From positions 1-35,971 of the forward strand of contig JABWCA010000010.1 of the NCBI GenBank assembly GCA_013359345.1: 35,971 nt of DNA. The letters are read 5' to 3'. Origin of the DNA: Ignavibacteriaceae bacterium. GTDB taxonomy: Bacteria > Bacteroidota > Ignavibacteria > Ignavibacteriales > Ignavibacteriaceae. Both the position numbers and the translations under genes were made by a program. Below are positions 1-7,673 of this stretch, piece by piece. Each line of letters opens with the position of its first letter. Positions within the stretch are counted from its first letter, which is position 1. The notes under the pieces are model-generated. The model worked only from the letters and a program-made list of their open reading frames with translations, did not search any database and was not told where the DNA came from.

Positions 1-79
1 ACAACTCAGCAAATAACCGCCGGCAGTAAAACACCGCAGGCACCGGAAACGTCAGACATCAGAAAATTCAGAGGATTAT
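1..79. other. window edge, no gene assigned
   Basis: The first 79 bases precede the DUF1905 gene. One plus-strand frame ends at a TAA at 14-16 and another at 27-29, so the tail of an upstream gene is possible, but too little is visible to name it. A GAGGA at 71-75 serves as the ribosome binding site of the next gene. No hairpin with a T-run was seen. Confidence 0.4.
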
Positions 80-382
80 TTGAAAGTAAGTTTCGAAACA
101 GTTTTATTCAGATACCCCGGCAAGGGGGGCTGGACCTTTGCAACCGTTCCGCCGCAGTTCGCGCCGCCGTTCCGCTTTTCATTCGGCAGAACGCCGGTAA
201 AAGCTGAACTCAACGGCAGGGAATGGGAAACAAGTGTGTGGACAGAAAAAAGCGGAAAGATCCTTCTTCCCATCCCGAAGAAAATCAGAGGCAGTCTGGG
301 TGACGGAGATTCCGTTCACATATCAATAGAATATGTCTTCAGGTTCAATCCCGATTCCGGCGATAAATTATACGAAAGCTAG
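80..382 (+). CDS. DUF1905 domain protein, 100 aa
   Basis: This small protein matches the DUF1905 family, whose members are about 80-100 residues, either alone or fused to a YdeI/OmdA-like domain. The family pattern is visible: an N-terminal 'PGKGGWTFATVP' stretch (about residues 13-24), the 'GRTPVKAELNG' strand pair (about 36-46), the 'LPIPKKIRGSLG' segment (about 62-73) and 'GDSVHISIEY' (about 75-84). No catalytic residues are known for the family and the function is unknown. It appears cytoplasmic, with no signal peptide or membrane segment. The start is a TTG preceded by GAGGA four bases upstream; no better in-frame ATG exists. The gene stands alone on the plus strand and converges on the PorD-family gene. 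The family assignment is by motif recognition only. Confidence 0.75.
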   Translation: MKVSFETVLFRYPGKGGWTFATVPPQFAPPFRFSFGRTPVKAELNGREWETSVWTEKSGKILLPIPKKIRGSLGDGDSVHISIEYVFRFNPDSGDKLYES

Positions 383-658
383 TTTTATAACAACTAAGAT
401 TTATCCGCTGATTTTTTTTTGAAATGCATCCTGAAGAGTCAGGACAATTGTGAAGAATTTCAGAGATATTCATATCCGTATAAATATCTGAAAGGGGGGG
501 CAAAAAAAAGGCGCACCTGTTAAAGCACGCCTGTAAAACTTTATTCTTTACCTTAAAGGCAACATTTATCAAAAATCCTTATCGCCTGATTGTTGTCACT
601 GATGTCACTGATGTCACTGATGTCACTGTCCCGCCGCAGCGGGCTGCTGCCACTGTTG
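383..658. other. convergent intergenic region
   Basis: No gene is supported between the convergent DUF1905 and PorD-family genes. The region holds a run of nine T at about 411-420, a perfect 6-bp hairpin TCCTGA/TCAGGA with a 4-nt loop at 429-444 (no T-run next to it), a G-run at 494-500, a minus-strand terminator at 502-532 and part of a 9-bp tandem repeat from 591 onward. Confidence 0.6.
502..532 (-). terminator. Rho-independent terminator of porD-family gene
   Basis: Read on the minus strand, an AGGCG/CGCCT stem (532-528 with 513-509) encloses a 14-nt loop and is followed directly by eight T (509-502). It lies about 130 nt past the stop of the PorD-family gene, with the tandem repeat between them. 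The stem is short but the T-run is strong. Confidence 0.6.
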
Positions 659-662
659 TCAC
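591..662. repeat. 9-bp tandem repeat across a stop codon
   Basis: Units of TGATGTCAC stand in perfect tandem at 600-608, 609-617 and 618-626. They are flanked by variant TGTTGTCAC units at 591-599 and 654-662. The interruption at 627-653 is exactly 27 nt (three unit lengths) and is GC-rich, with a CCCGC/GCGGG palindrome. On the minus strand each unit contains a TGA, and the TGA that ends the PorD-family gene (659-661) is part of the unit at 654-662. Confidence 0.9.
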
Positions 663-1543
663 TGTCCTCCCATCGCCTCATCATATTTGGCAATTCTCTG
701 GGGGTCGATTGATTTCAGTATTTTGAAAATCGATTTATCTTCATAATCCCTGAGCCGGTCAAGTATCTCGCCTGATTTGGCATCAAAGAAGGCTTTAACA
801 TAAACGCTCTTGATATCAAACTTGGATTTCACGGCATCAAGCGCCTTCACAAAGCCGACAATTTTCTCGATCCCTTTTTCCTTATTCTTTTCATAATAAT
901 CAACGCCGTACTGATAATCATAAGCTGCTTCCCTGAACGGTCTGAACTTTTCGCTGAGGATGTTTGATACAAAATCACGCCGGCTGTAAGAACCGCTCCC
1001 TGATTCCCATCCGCTTGAAAAACGGGTTGGTGCGGCAAGGTTTACAATATCAAGCGCCTTCTGAAACCACTCTGTACCGCCGTCTCTCTTCCATGACTCC
1101 TCTTCAAACCCGATTATCATGAATGCATAATAGTCAAGAAAGCTTGAAAGAGAATTAAAATAATTCAGATCAAAATAAAACGCCTGGTTTTTCTCATAGG
1201 TAAAGCTCCATGAGTTATCATTGACCAGAAACATGGGAGAAATCTTGGTTGATTTATAGATCTCACGCTGACTTGAAACCACAACCTGGGCGGTGTAATT
1301 GATCTCATCAACGGCACTCAGAAAGAAAATCGAAAAATTGCATTTTATCTTGGGGAAATCCCAGTTTGCGTTGGTGAACTTTGTTTTATCAAGGTAATCT
1401 TCAACCACAGATGCAAAATTAACCAGTATCTCCCTTCTGTCTATCGGGAGTTTTTCATAGTTCACTGTAACGGTGGCGTCAATCTCCTGAGCTCTGGCAA
1501 TAACTGACGAAATAATAAACAGGAATACGATGAGTTTCTTCAT
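659..1543 (-). CDS. porD: PorD-family (DUF4835) type IX secretion protein
   Basis: This 294-aa protein matches the DUF4835 family, annotated as PorD, an accessory protein of the Bacteroidota type IX secretion system. Residues 1-18 form a signal peptide (Lys-Lys, then a hydrophobic core ending ARA-Q), so the mature protein is probably periplasmic. Family features include the opening 'EIDATVTVNYEKLP' strand, a central 'FDLNYFNSLSSFLDYYAFMI' helix (about residues 125-145) and a 'GIEKIVGFVKALDAV' segment (about 225-240). Length agrees with the family's roughly 300 residues. The biochemical role is not established. The start ATG follows a signal peptide directly and is well supported. It is a single gene with its own promoter (1636-1666) and terminator (502-532). 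The name rests on family resemblance; the alternative is simply 'DUF4835 protein'. Confidence 0.8.
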   Translation of the reverse strand: MKKLIVFLFIISSVIARAQEIDATVTVNYEKLPIDRREILVNFASVVEDYLDKTKFTNANWDFPKIKCNFSIFFLSAVDEINYTAQVVVSSQREIYKSTKISPMFLVNDNSWSFTYEKNQAFYFDLNYFNSLSSFLDYYAFMIIGFEEESWKRDGGTEWFQKALDIVNLAAPTRFSSGWESGSGSYSRRDFVSNILSEKFRPFREAAYDYQYGVDYYEKNKEKGIEKIVGFVKALDAVKSKFDIKSVYVKAFFDAKSGEILDRLRDYEDKSIFKILKSIDPQRIAKYDEAMGGQ

Positions 1544-1619
1544 TTTTCCAAACTGATTTTCTGGTTTTACTTTTTATGGATACGGGATGTTCCAAACTTC
1601 TGATCTTAATACTGCAAGT

Positions 1620-1633
1620 TACGGAATTCCGTA
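1620..1633. promoter_or_regulatory. 14-bp perfect palindrome at porD start site
   Basis: TACGGAATTCCGTA is a perfect 14-bp palindrome starting two bases downstream of the inferred -7 element of the porD promoter, so it would cover the transcription start. That placement suits a repressor operator. No cognate regulator is visible in the window. Confidence 0.45.
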
Positions 1634-1635
1634 TG

Positions 1636-1666
1636 AAAATTTAAGGGCGGGAGTATAATTTTGCAA
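1636..1666 (-). promoter_or_regulatory. Bacteroidota-type promoter for porD
   Basis: On the minus strand, TTG (1666-1664) is followed after exactly 20 nt by TAAATTTT (1643-1636), one mismatch from the Bacteroidota -7 consensus TAnnTTTG. The same TTG-N20-TAnnTTT layout occurs upstream of mraZ and of the M15 peptidase gene. The leader to the ATG at 1543 would be about 85 nt. Confidence 0.5.
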
Positions 1667-1700
1667 TGCAATTAAAAGTAGCACTATAATAGCAGGTGTG

Positions 1701-1773
1701 TTAAAATAAGGGGGGCTGACTTACCTTATAAATAATTATTGAGTAACGCCTGTGTACAGGCAAATCAGCCCCT
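1701..1773 (-). terminator. terminator-like structure after ftsZ
   Basis: Past the ftsZ stop, an 8-bp stem GGGGCTGA/TCAGCCCC (1712-1719 with 1765-1772) encloses a second hairpin GCCTG/CAGGC (1748-1761). On the minus strand the outer stem is followed by TTATTTTAA. The loop is large, so termination is plausible but not certain. This would close the dcw operon before the porD promoter. Confidence 0.45.
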
Positions 1774-1789
1774 CCGTGCCTGGAGTCTC

Positions 1790-3100
1790 TTAGTTCATCA
1801 GAATGCGCAGGAAGCTTTCGCTGTCGTCTTCATCCCTCTTTTTATCATGAGGGTTAACGCCCTGGCTGCGCTGCTTTGTTTCCTCGTAATTGTCTTTACG
1901 GATATCTTTATGCTCAAAGCGCTGAGCAGCCTGCTCCTGGGTTCTTTCCCTTTCCTGATTCATCTGGCTCTGTGCCTGAACTCTTATGATTGCAGGAATT
2001 GATGAATCATTCTGGTCAATCTGTCTTCCTGATGTGAAAAAAGGATTATGAATGCTGCTCTGAGTGTGCTCGGGTTTTCTGCCTGTTTCAGATATCAGGC
2101 TTGATTTCTGGGCAACGCCGGCATTTTCAAGTCCGGTTGCAATCACGGTGAACATGACATTTTCATTCATTTCCTGCTTTTCAACAAGACCGAATATCAC
2201 ATCAGCTTCCTCGCTTACCAGGCTGTTAATAACCTGAACACCTTCGGTGAGTTCCTGCATTGTAAAGTTGTTTGAGGCTGTTACGTTGATGAGGATCGAT
2301 TTTGCCCCGCGGATATCAACACCGTCAAGCAGCGGACTCTGAATGGCTTTCTCAGCCGCCTGCACTGCTCTGTGATCGCCGTTTGCAACACCGCAGCCTA
2401 CCATTGCAGTGCCACTGTTCAGCATGACGGTTCTTACATCCGCAAAGTCAACGTTAACCCGGCCGTGAATTGTGATTATTTCAGCAATACCTTTTGTGGC
2501 ATCGTAAAGAACTTCATTCGGTTTATCAAATGCGTTCATCACCGAATCGGAGCCAACGAGCGAGAGAATTCTTGAATTGTGGATCACAATAATGCTGTCG
2601 ATGTGCTTTCTCAGCTCTGCCACGCCCTTCTCGGCATTTTTCATTCTCTTGGGTCCTTCCCATGCGAAAGGCCTCGTTACAACGCCGATAACAAGTGCAT
2701 CAAGTGATCTTGCAATTTCTGCAACAACGGGAGCCGCACCTGTGCCGGTTCCGCCGCCCATGCCTGCAGTAATGAAAACCATATTGGCTCCTCTGAGGGC
2801 CTCTTCAATTTTAGCCTTATCCTCTTCTGCTGCCAGTTTCCCTATCTCGGGAATTGAACCTGCACCAAGACCCATGGTCTTTTTGCTGCCAATCTGAATT
2901 TTTATTGAAGCCTTACTGTATTCCAGGGCCTGGGCATCAGTATTGATGGCAACAAATTCAACGCCTTCAACTCCTCTTTCAATCATATAGTTGATAGCGT
3001 TGCATCCTCCGCCGCCAACACCCACTACCTTTAAAGTTGCGGGCAGGTCTTTTGGCGCCTGGTCAAGGGTCACAAATCTGGTAAGTGTTGCGTTACTCAT
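1790..3100 (-). CDS. ftsZ: cell division GTPase FtsZ
   Basis: FtsZ polymerises with GTP into the cytokinetic ring. The 436-aa protein has the tubulin signature GGGTGTG (residues 115-121), the N-terminal nucleotide site 'GVGGGGCNAINYM' (27-39) and the T7-loop region with 'NVDFADVRTVM' around residues 216-226, which carries catalytic Asp residues. After the globular core (to about residue 320) comes a low-complexity, Gln/Glu/Arg-rich linker. The tail ends 'DDSESFLRILMN', corresponding to the conserved C-terminal peptide that binds FtsA. The start is supported by GGAGG four to five bases upstream. It is the last gene of the dcw operon, 24 nt after ftsA, and the partner of that gene's product. 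Nothing unusual was seen in the core motifs. Confidence 0.98.
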   Translation of the reverse strand: MSNATLTRFVTLDQAPKDLPATLKVVGVGGGGCNAINYMIERGVEGVEFVAINTDAQALEYSKASIKIQIGSKKTMGLGAGSIPEIGKLAAEEDKAKIEEALRGANMVFITAGMGGGTGTGAAPVVAEIARSLDALVIGVVTRPFAWEGPKRMKNAEKGVAELRKHIDSIIVIHNSRILSLVGSDSVMNAFDKPNEVLYDATKGIAEIITIHGRVNVDFADVRTVMLNSGTAMVGCGVANGDHRAVQAAEKAIQSPLLDGVDIRGAKSILINVTASNNFTMQELTEGVQVINSLVSEEADVIFGLVEKQEMNENVMFTVIATGLENAGVAQKSSLISETGRKPEHTQSSIHNPFFTSGRQIDQNDSSIPAIIRVQAQSQMNQERERTQEQAAQRFEHKDIRKDNYEETKQRSQGVNPHDKKRDEDDSESFLRILMN

Positions 3101-3124
3101 TTTTCCTCCGTTAATCTGCGAGAA

Positions 3125-4411
3125 TTATAAATCATTAAAAAACTTTTTGAAGCCATCAATCATGCCTTTGATTTTTCCCGGCTGATCTTTATATGAATCG
3201 CTTTTGCTTTTTTCTTTCTTCGGCTTTCCTTTTGCCGGTCTGGCACTTTCATTTTCATCATTAATTTTCATATCCTGAACTTTTTCAAGCAGCCCTAAAG
3301 CGGTTGCAAATTCAGGTTTTTCAATTTCATTGAGGTGGCCTGTGAACTTATCTGAAGGGAAACCAATCTTTGCGGGCATCCCGAAAACCTCTTCTATCAG
3401 TTCAGTGCAGCCTTTAATCATTGCTCCGCCGCCGGTTACGATAATGCCGGCTTTAATTTTATTTTTCACACCCAGCGCCCTCAGATCCGCATCTATCATC
3501 TTGAAGAGTTCAACCAGTCTTGCATTTATGATGTCGGTTAAAAGGCTGACCGTAATGGTTGAATCCCGTCTGGCACCAAATCCTTTAATCGGTATCATCT
3601 CTTCTTTAACCAGTGCACTCTGTGTTGCATAGCCATAAACTCTTTTAAGACTTTCGGCATCTTCTGTTATTATCCCCAGCGCCTCCCTCACATCGGCAGT
3701 CACTCTGTTGCCGCCTATGTTATAAACTTTGGTCAGCTTGATCGTTTTTCTGTGTATCACTATGATGTCTGTTGTAAGACCGCCTATATCAATAAGAAGC
3801 ACACCCAGATCTTTTTCATTTTCTTCAAGCACTGCGGCTGAGGTTGCTATCTGTGAGAGAACAAATGAGCCAACCTTATAACCGGCTTTTTCAACTGCCT
3901 TTGTAATATCATTCAGGTTCGTCTTGTTTGCCATCACCACGTATGATGCAGCTTCAAGTTTATTACCCGAAATTCCTATCGGGTCGGTGATCCCCCCCTG
4001 TCCGTCAATTATATATTCTTCGGGCAGAACGTGCACAATCTCTTTATCAACGGGGATCTTGAGTGATTTCAGCTCAAGCTTTAACCGCTTCAGATCATTT
4101 TCGCCGATTTCTCTCTCATCATTCACAATCGTGACATAATTTTTATACCGCAGCCCCGTGATATGCTCGCCTGATATGTTCACTATCAGATCTTCAATTT
4201 CGGCCTCAATTTTAGCTTTTGCTTTCTGAACCGCTTCTTCCACAGCCTGCGAAAGCTTATTTATATTAATCAGATTATGGCTGGCAAAAGCCTCTGATTC
4301 TGCCACGCCGTAGCTCAGAACCGAAAGATTTCCATTCTTTCCTTCACCTGCTATGATACAACAGACCTTGGTTGTACCTATATCAAGCGATGCTATTAAA
4401 TTTTCTCTCAT
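3125..4411 (-). CDS. ftsA: cell division protein FtsA
   Basis: FtsA is the actin-like ATPase that tethers FtsZ to the inner membrane and recruits later division proteins. In this 428-aa protein the phosphate-1 motif is 'DIGTTK' (residues 10-15), the phosphate-2 motif is 'LIDIGGLTTD' (about 206-215) and the adenosine motif is 'GIIVTGGGAMIKG' (about 319-331). A charged Lys/Glu/Ser/Pro linker (about 385-412) leads to an amphipathic C-terminal helix, 'KGMIDGFKKFFNDL', the expected membrane anchor. The ATG is preceded by AAGGA at good spacing. It sits 17 nt after ftsQ and 24 nt before ftsZ, the classical order. Confidence 0.97.
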   Translation of the reverse strand: MRENLIASLDIGTTKVCCIIAGEGKNGNLSVLSYGVAESEAFASHNLININKLSQAVEEAVQKAKAKIEAEIEDLIVNISGEHITGLRYKNYVTIVNDEREIGENDLKRLKLELKSLKIPVDKEIVHVLPEEYIIDGQGGITDPIGISGNKLEAASYVVMANKTNLNDITKAVEKAGYKVGSFVLSQIATSAAVLEENEKDLGVLLIDIGGLTTDIIVIHRKTIKLTKVYNIGGNRVTADVREALGIITEDAESLKRVYGYATQSALVKEEMIPIKGFGARRDSTITVSLLTDIINARLVELFKMIDADLRALGVKNKIKAGIIVTGGGAMIKGCTELIEEVFGMPAKIGFPSDKFTGHLNEIEKPEFATALGLLEKVQDMKINDENESARPAKGKPKKEKSKSDSYKDQPGKIKGMIDGFKKFFNDL

Positions 4412-4428
4412 ATCTTTCCTTTGTAAGG

Positions 4429-5202
4429 TTACCTAACCTTCTTTTTCTCATCCTTTTTATCTTCTTTTTCGGGCATCTTTCCGGCAAAAATCAATCCGTC
4501 GTACCTTAAATCGAGATAAAGAGCTCCCGTGTAATTTTTAAGGTCCGACTCTTCAGAACTCAGCAGGCTGTAGAGCCTGAGCATCTTTCTCGGGACATCT
4601 CCGTTCCCGAAGATCACCTGCGGTTTCATAAAACTGAAACTTATAATCTTTTCACCGCCGTTTCTCAGATTGATATCGGATAATCCCGCCCCGAACCTTT
4701 CATCAATATATTTAGCGGCTTTAATGATCTCAAGCGCTTCAAGCACGCCTTCTTCAGTGATTTTACCGCTGTCATTAACCACACCCGCAGGATTCACAAT
4801 CACGGGATAATCAATATTCAAAGTTCCTTCAAGCAGCTTTATCGCCACGGCATTTGCCGTGATCATGTACTGCGTTTCCCCTTTGATCAGAATGGCCGCA
4901 ATCTTCTTTTCTTTCAGATAGATTCTGGCTCTGCCCGCGCTGAACTCTGTTGTCACATCTTCTATATACGGGTGATCCTTAAGCCTTCCGGAGAGAACCT
5001 CAAGTCCCGGATATCCCGTTTTTACCGAATCACGTGCAAAGATCTCATAACTCTCAGGCGTCAGCAAACCGGCATTGATTATTTCAAGCGAAGTAATCTC
5101 CGTTTCCCTTGCCTTGTTAAAATATCTGACGGCAAACACCGTGAGAGCACCAAGAATCAGAAGAAACAGAAAGAAGGCTGCCTTGCCTCTGAACTTTTTC
5201 AA
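4429..5202 (-). CDS. ftsQ: cell division protein FtsQ/DivIB
   Basis: This 257-aa bitopic membrane protein fits FtsQ, which bridges early and late divisome parts through the FtsQLB complex. One transmembrane helix (about residues 9-26) follows a short Lys/Arg-rich cytoplasmic end. The periplasmic part starts with a POTRA-like region (about 35-105, including 'SLEIINAGLLT', 'HPYIEDV' and 'ARIYLKEKKIAAIL') and continues with the beta domain. Sequence identity in this family is low, so the call leans on topology and on the position between murC and ftsA. The start codon is TTG, overlapping the murC stop as TTGA, which implies translational coupling; no ATG in the right place is available. The C-terminus is a short, highly charged Lys/Glu/Asp tail. 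Confidence 0.88.
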   Translation of the reverse strand: MKKFRGKAAFFLFLLILGALTVFAVRYFNKARETEITSLEIINAGLLTPESYEIFARDSVKTGYPGLEVLSGRLKDHPYIEDVTTEFSAGRARIYLKEKKIAAILIKGETQYMITANAVAIKLLEGTLNIDYPVIVNPAGVVNDSGKITEEGVLEALEIIKAAKYIDERFGAGLSDINLRNGGEKIISFSFMKPQVIFGNGDVPRKMLRLYSLLSSEESDLKNYTGALYLDLRYDGLIFAGKMPEKEDKKDEKKKVR

Positions 5203-6590
5203 TCTAAACTTATTTTGTTATCCTTTAACTCAGATGCTATCATTTCGCCGTACTTCCAGATATCACCCGCACCCATGGTTACTATGATATCACCTTTCTT
5301 CATTATCTCTTTGAGCACAGAGGGCACATCTTTTTTGTCAGGGACATAGATAACATTTTTATGTCCGATCTTTCTTGCTGCTTCTGCAATAAGCTCACCG
5401 TTCACCCCTTCAATGGGGAGTTCCCTGGCAGGGTACACATCTGTGCAGATAAAGATATCTGAGTTAAGGAATGATCTCCCGAACTCCAGATAAAAATCAC
5501 GCGTTCTTGAATAGAGATGCGGCTGAAACACTGCAACCAGTCTCCTCTCCCATCCCGTTCTGATTCCGTTCAGAGTGGCTGTTGTTTCTGTGGGGTGATG
5601 AGCATAGTCATCAACCACCATCACATCACCGTCATACTTCACTTCAAATCTTCTGTACACTCCGGCAAATGATTCAAGCGCGGTTCTGATTGTTTCAAAC
5701 GGCACATTAAGTTCAAGCCCTATTGCAACTGCAACCAGTGAGTTCTTCACATTGTGAAGCCCGGGAACGCGCAGCTTAATCCTGCCGAGCTCGCTGCCCT
5801 GATAAACCGCCATATATTCACTTGTATTGTTTTCAAATACAAGATCTGTTGCCCTGAGATCTGCCTGAGGAGTCACTCCGTAAGTGATGACTCTTTTATT
5901 GATGCTGAGCATGATATCCTGCAGGGCAGGCTCATCAAGGCAGAGTACTACAAAACCGTAAAAAGGTACTTTATTTGCAAATTCAATGAATGCCGTCTTT
6001 ATATCATCAAGGTCTTTATATGTATCAAGGTGCTCTTTTTCAAGCGTTGTTATGGCCGCAATTGAGGGGGTGAGCCTCAGGAATGTTCTGTCAAATTCAT
6101 CGGCCTCAACAACTATGAATTCACCTTTGCCCAGCCTTGCATTTGTACCGCCGAGCCCGCTCAGTTTACCTCCCACAATAATTGTGGGATCGATCTTTGC
6201 TTCGGTGAGCACAAGTCCCACCATTGATGTTGTTGTGGTTTTGCCGTGAGTTCCTGCGATGCCAACTCCGTAAGGCTGCATTCTCATCACTTCCGCAAGC
6301 ATTTCGGCGCGTTTTATCACCGGTATTTTACGTTTTCTGGCTGCCTTTACCTCAGGATTATCTTCTGCCACTGCCGATGAGTAAACCACCACATCAGTAT
6401 CGCCCACGTTCTCTTCGGTATGGCCTTCATAAATAACCACGCCGAGGCTCTCAAGCCTGTCTGTGATTTCTGACTTCGCTTTATCGCTCCCGGAAATCTT
6501 AAAGCCTTTGGTAAGCAGAATTTCTGCAATTCCGCTCATGCCTATGCCGCCGATACCTACAAAATGGACTTTATTAAACTTTGAAAACAT
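5199..6590 (-). CDS. murC: UDP-N-acetylmuramate--L-alanine ligase MurC
   Basis: MurC adds the first amino acid (L-Ala) to UDP-MurNAc in the cytoplasm, using ATP. The 463-aa protein shows the Rossmann signature 'VGIGGIGMSG' (residues 11-20), the ATP-binding P-loop 'GTHGKTTTT' (113-121), 'VEADEFDRTFL' (about 162-172, the family's E-A-D-E-x-D motif) and 'DDYAHHPTE' (about 338-346), the Mur-ligase signature that distinguishes MurC. The ATG lies 3 nt after the murG stop. It ends in a TTGA overlap with ftsQ. No murB or ddl gene follows, unlike many dcw clusters. Confidence 0.97.
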   Translation of the reverse strand: MFSKFNKVHFVGIGGIGMSGIAEILLTKGFKISGSDKAKSEITDRLESLGVVIYEGHTEENVGDTDVVVYSSAVAEDNPEVKAARKRKIPVIKRAEMLAEVMRMQPYGVGIAGTHGKTTTTSMVGLVLTEAKIDPTIIVGGKLSGLGGTNARLGKGEFIVVEADEFDRTFLRLTPSIAAITTLEKEHLDTYKDLDDIKTAFIEFANKVPFYGFVVLCLDEPALQDIMLSINKRVITYGVTPQADLRATDLVFENNTSEYMAVYQGSELGRIKLRVPGLHNVKNSLVAVAIGLELNVPFETIRTALESFAGVYRRFEVKYDGDVMVVDDYAHHPTETTATLNGIRTGWERRLVAVFQPHLYSRTRDFYLEFGRSFLNSDIFICTDVYPARELPIEGVNGELIAEAARKIGHKNVIYVPDKKDVPSVLKEIMKKGDIIVTMGAGDIWKYGEMIASELKDNKISLD

Positions 6591-6593
6591 TCT

Positions 6594-7673
6594 CTATTTC
6601 CTTGCGTATTCACTAATTTTATCAGTAATCTTTACAGCCGCATCTTTTTTTGCAAACTTTGAAGCATTCTCCGAAAGAGATTTAAGCTGCTCATCATTTT
6701 TCACTGCGGCTATTATGGTATCGGTTAACTTTTCTCCGATATTTTTTTCCTCTATAAGTATGCATCCGTTAAGATCTGCCAGACCCTTTGCGTTATGATA
6801 CTGATGATTTTCTGCAACATAAGGCGAAGGCACAAATATTGCCGGCAGCCCCAGAGCAGTCACCTCTGCCACCGCACCTGCACCTGATCTGCTTATCACC
6901 AGGTCAGAAGCTGAATAGGCAACATTCATATTTTCAATGAAACCTTTAACCTTTACTGAACCTGATTCAAGAGCTGCATATTCTGCGGCTTCGTTTTTTC
7001 CTGTCTGCCATAAAATCTGTATTCCGGCATCCTTGAACTTTTCAATATCCTTTGCGATCAGTCTGTTTACTCTGGTTGCGCCCAGGCTTCCGCCGACTAT
7101 GAAAACCACTTTTTTATCAGCTTCAAACCCCAGTTCCTTCTTTGCTGCGGCTTTGTCAGAAAGTGCAATCTCTTTTCTAATAGGGTTGCCTTCAAACCTG
7201 TGCTTTGCAGGAAATCTCAGGTATTTTGACGCATTTTCAAACGCCAGATACAGATCATCTGCTTTTTTCTCGAGCAGCCTTGTGGTTACACCCGGGTAAC
7301 TGTTGGGCTCAATCATTATGATTTTAGCACCCATGACCTTTGCCATTGAGATTGCCGGCCATGCTGCATAACCTCCGGTGCCAACCGCAACCTGCGGTTT
7401 GAATTTCATGCATATTAAGAGCGACTGGATCATGCTGACCACCAGCTTAACGGGAATAAAAAGATTTGCCGCAGAGAACCGGCGCTGAATACCGGATATC
7501 CATATTTTTCTGAAACTGAATCCGTTTGCAGGGACAACTCTCTCCTCAATCTTACCCTTGGTTCCGATAAAAAGTATCTCGGAATCAGGGTAACGGTCAC
7601 GCACCTCTCTTGCAACCGCAAGAGCCGGAAATATATGACCACCGGTACCGCCGCCAGCAAACAGCACTCTCAT
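6594..7673 (-). CDS. murG: MurG glycosyltransferase (lipid II synthase)
   Basis: MurG transfers GlcNAc from UDP-GlcNAc to lipid I, giving lipid II on the inner face of the membrane. The protein starts at 'MRVLFAGGGTGGHIFPALA', the family N-terminus with the glycine-rich G loop. Further motifs are 'VGTGGYAAWPA', 'GGSLGATRVNR' and 'VISRSGAGAVAEVTALGLPAIFVPSPY', the last holding the donor-binding region. The frame is open 31 codons further upstream, but this ATG (7671-7673) gives the family length (359 aa) and an ATGA overlap with the ftsW stop, so the longer form is rejected. It lies between ftsW and murC in the dcw operon. Confidence 0.96.
   Translation of the reverse strand: MRVLFAGGGTGGHIFPALAVAREVRDRYPDSEILFIGTKGKIEERVVPANGFSFRKIWISGIQRRFSAANLFIPVKLVVSMIQSLLICMKFKPQVAVGTGGYAAWPAISMAKVMGAKIIMIEPNSYPGVTTRLLEKKADDLYLAFENASKYLRFPAKHRFEGNPIRKEIALSDKAAAKKELGFEADKKVVFIVGGSLGATRVNRLIAKDIEKFKDAGIQILWQTGKNEAAEYAALESGSVKVKGFIENMNVAYSASDLVISRSGAGAVAEVTALGLPAIFVPSPYVAENHQYHNAKGLADLNGCILIEEKNIGEKLTDTIIAAVKNDEQLKSLSENASKFAKKDAAVKITDKISEYARK

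Noticed and set aside
1-200. A plus-strand frame open from base 1 into the DUF1905 gene
   Set aside because: It overlaps the DUF1905 coding region in another frame over more than 100 nt and shows no family resemblance.
429-444. TCCTGA/TCAGGA hairpin as a terminator of the DUF1905 gene
   Set aside because: On the plus strand the T-run lies before, not after, the stem, and on the minus strand the stem is followed by A residues after a gap.
345-572. A 75-codon minus-strand open frame past the porD-family gene
   Set aside because: It runs through the terminator hairpin and overlaps the end of the DUF1905 gene, with no recognisable domain.
591-662. A CRISPR-like array
   Set aside because: The units are 9 bp, contiguous and without spacers of constant size.
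1739-2002. An 87-codon plus-strand open frame downstream of the TATAAT at 1685
   Set aside because: It is antisense to the ftsZ C-terminal region, starts with a weak codon without a ribosome binding site, and matches nothing known.
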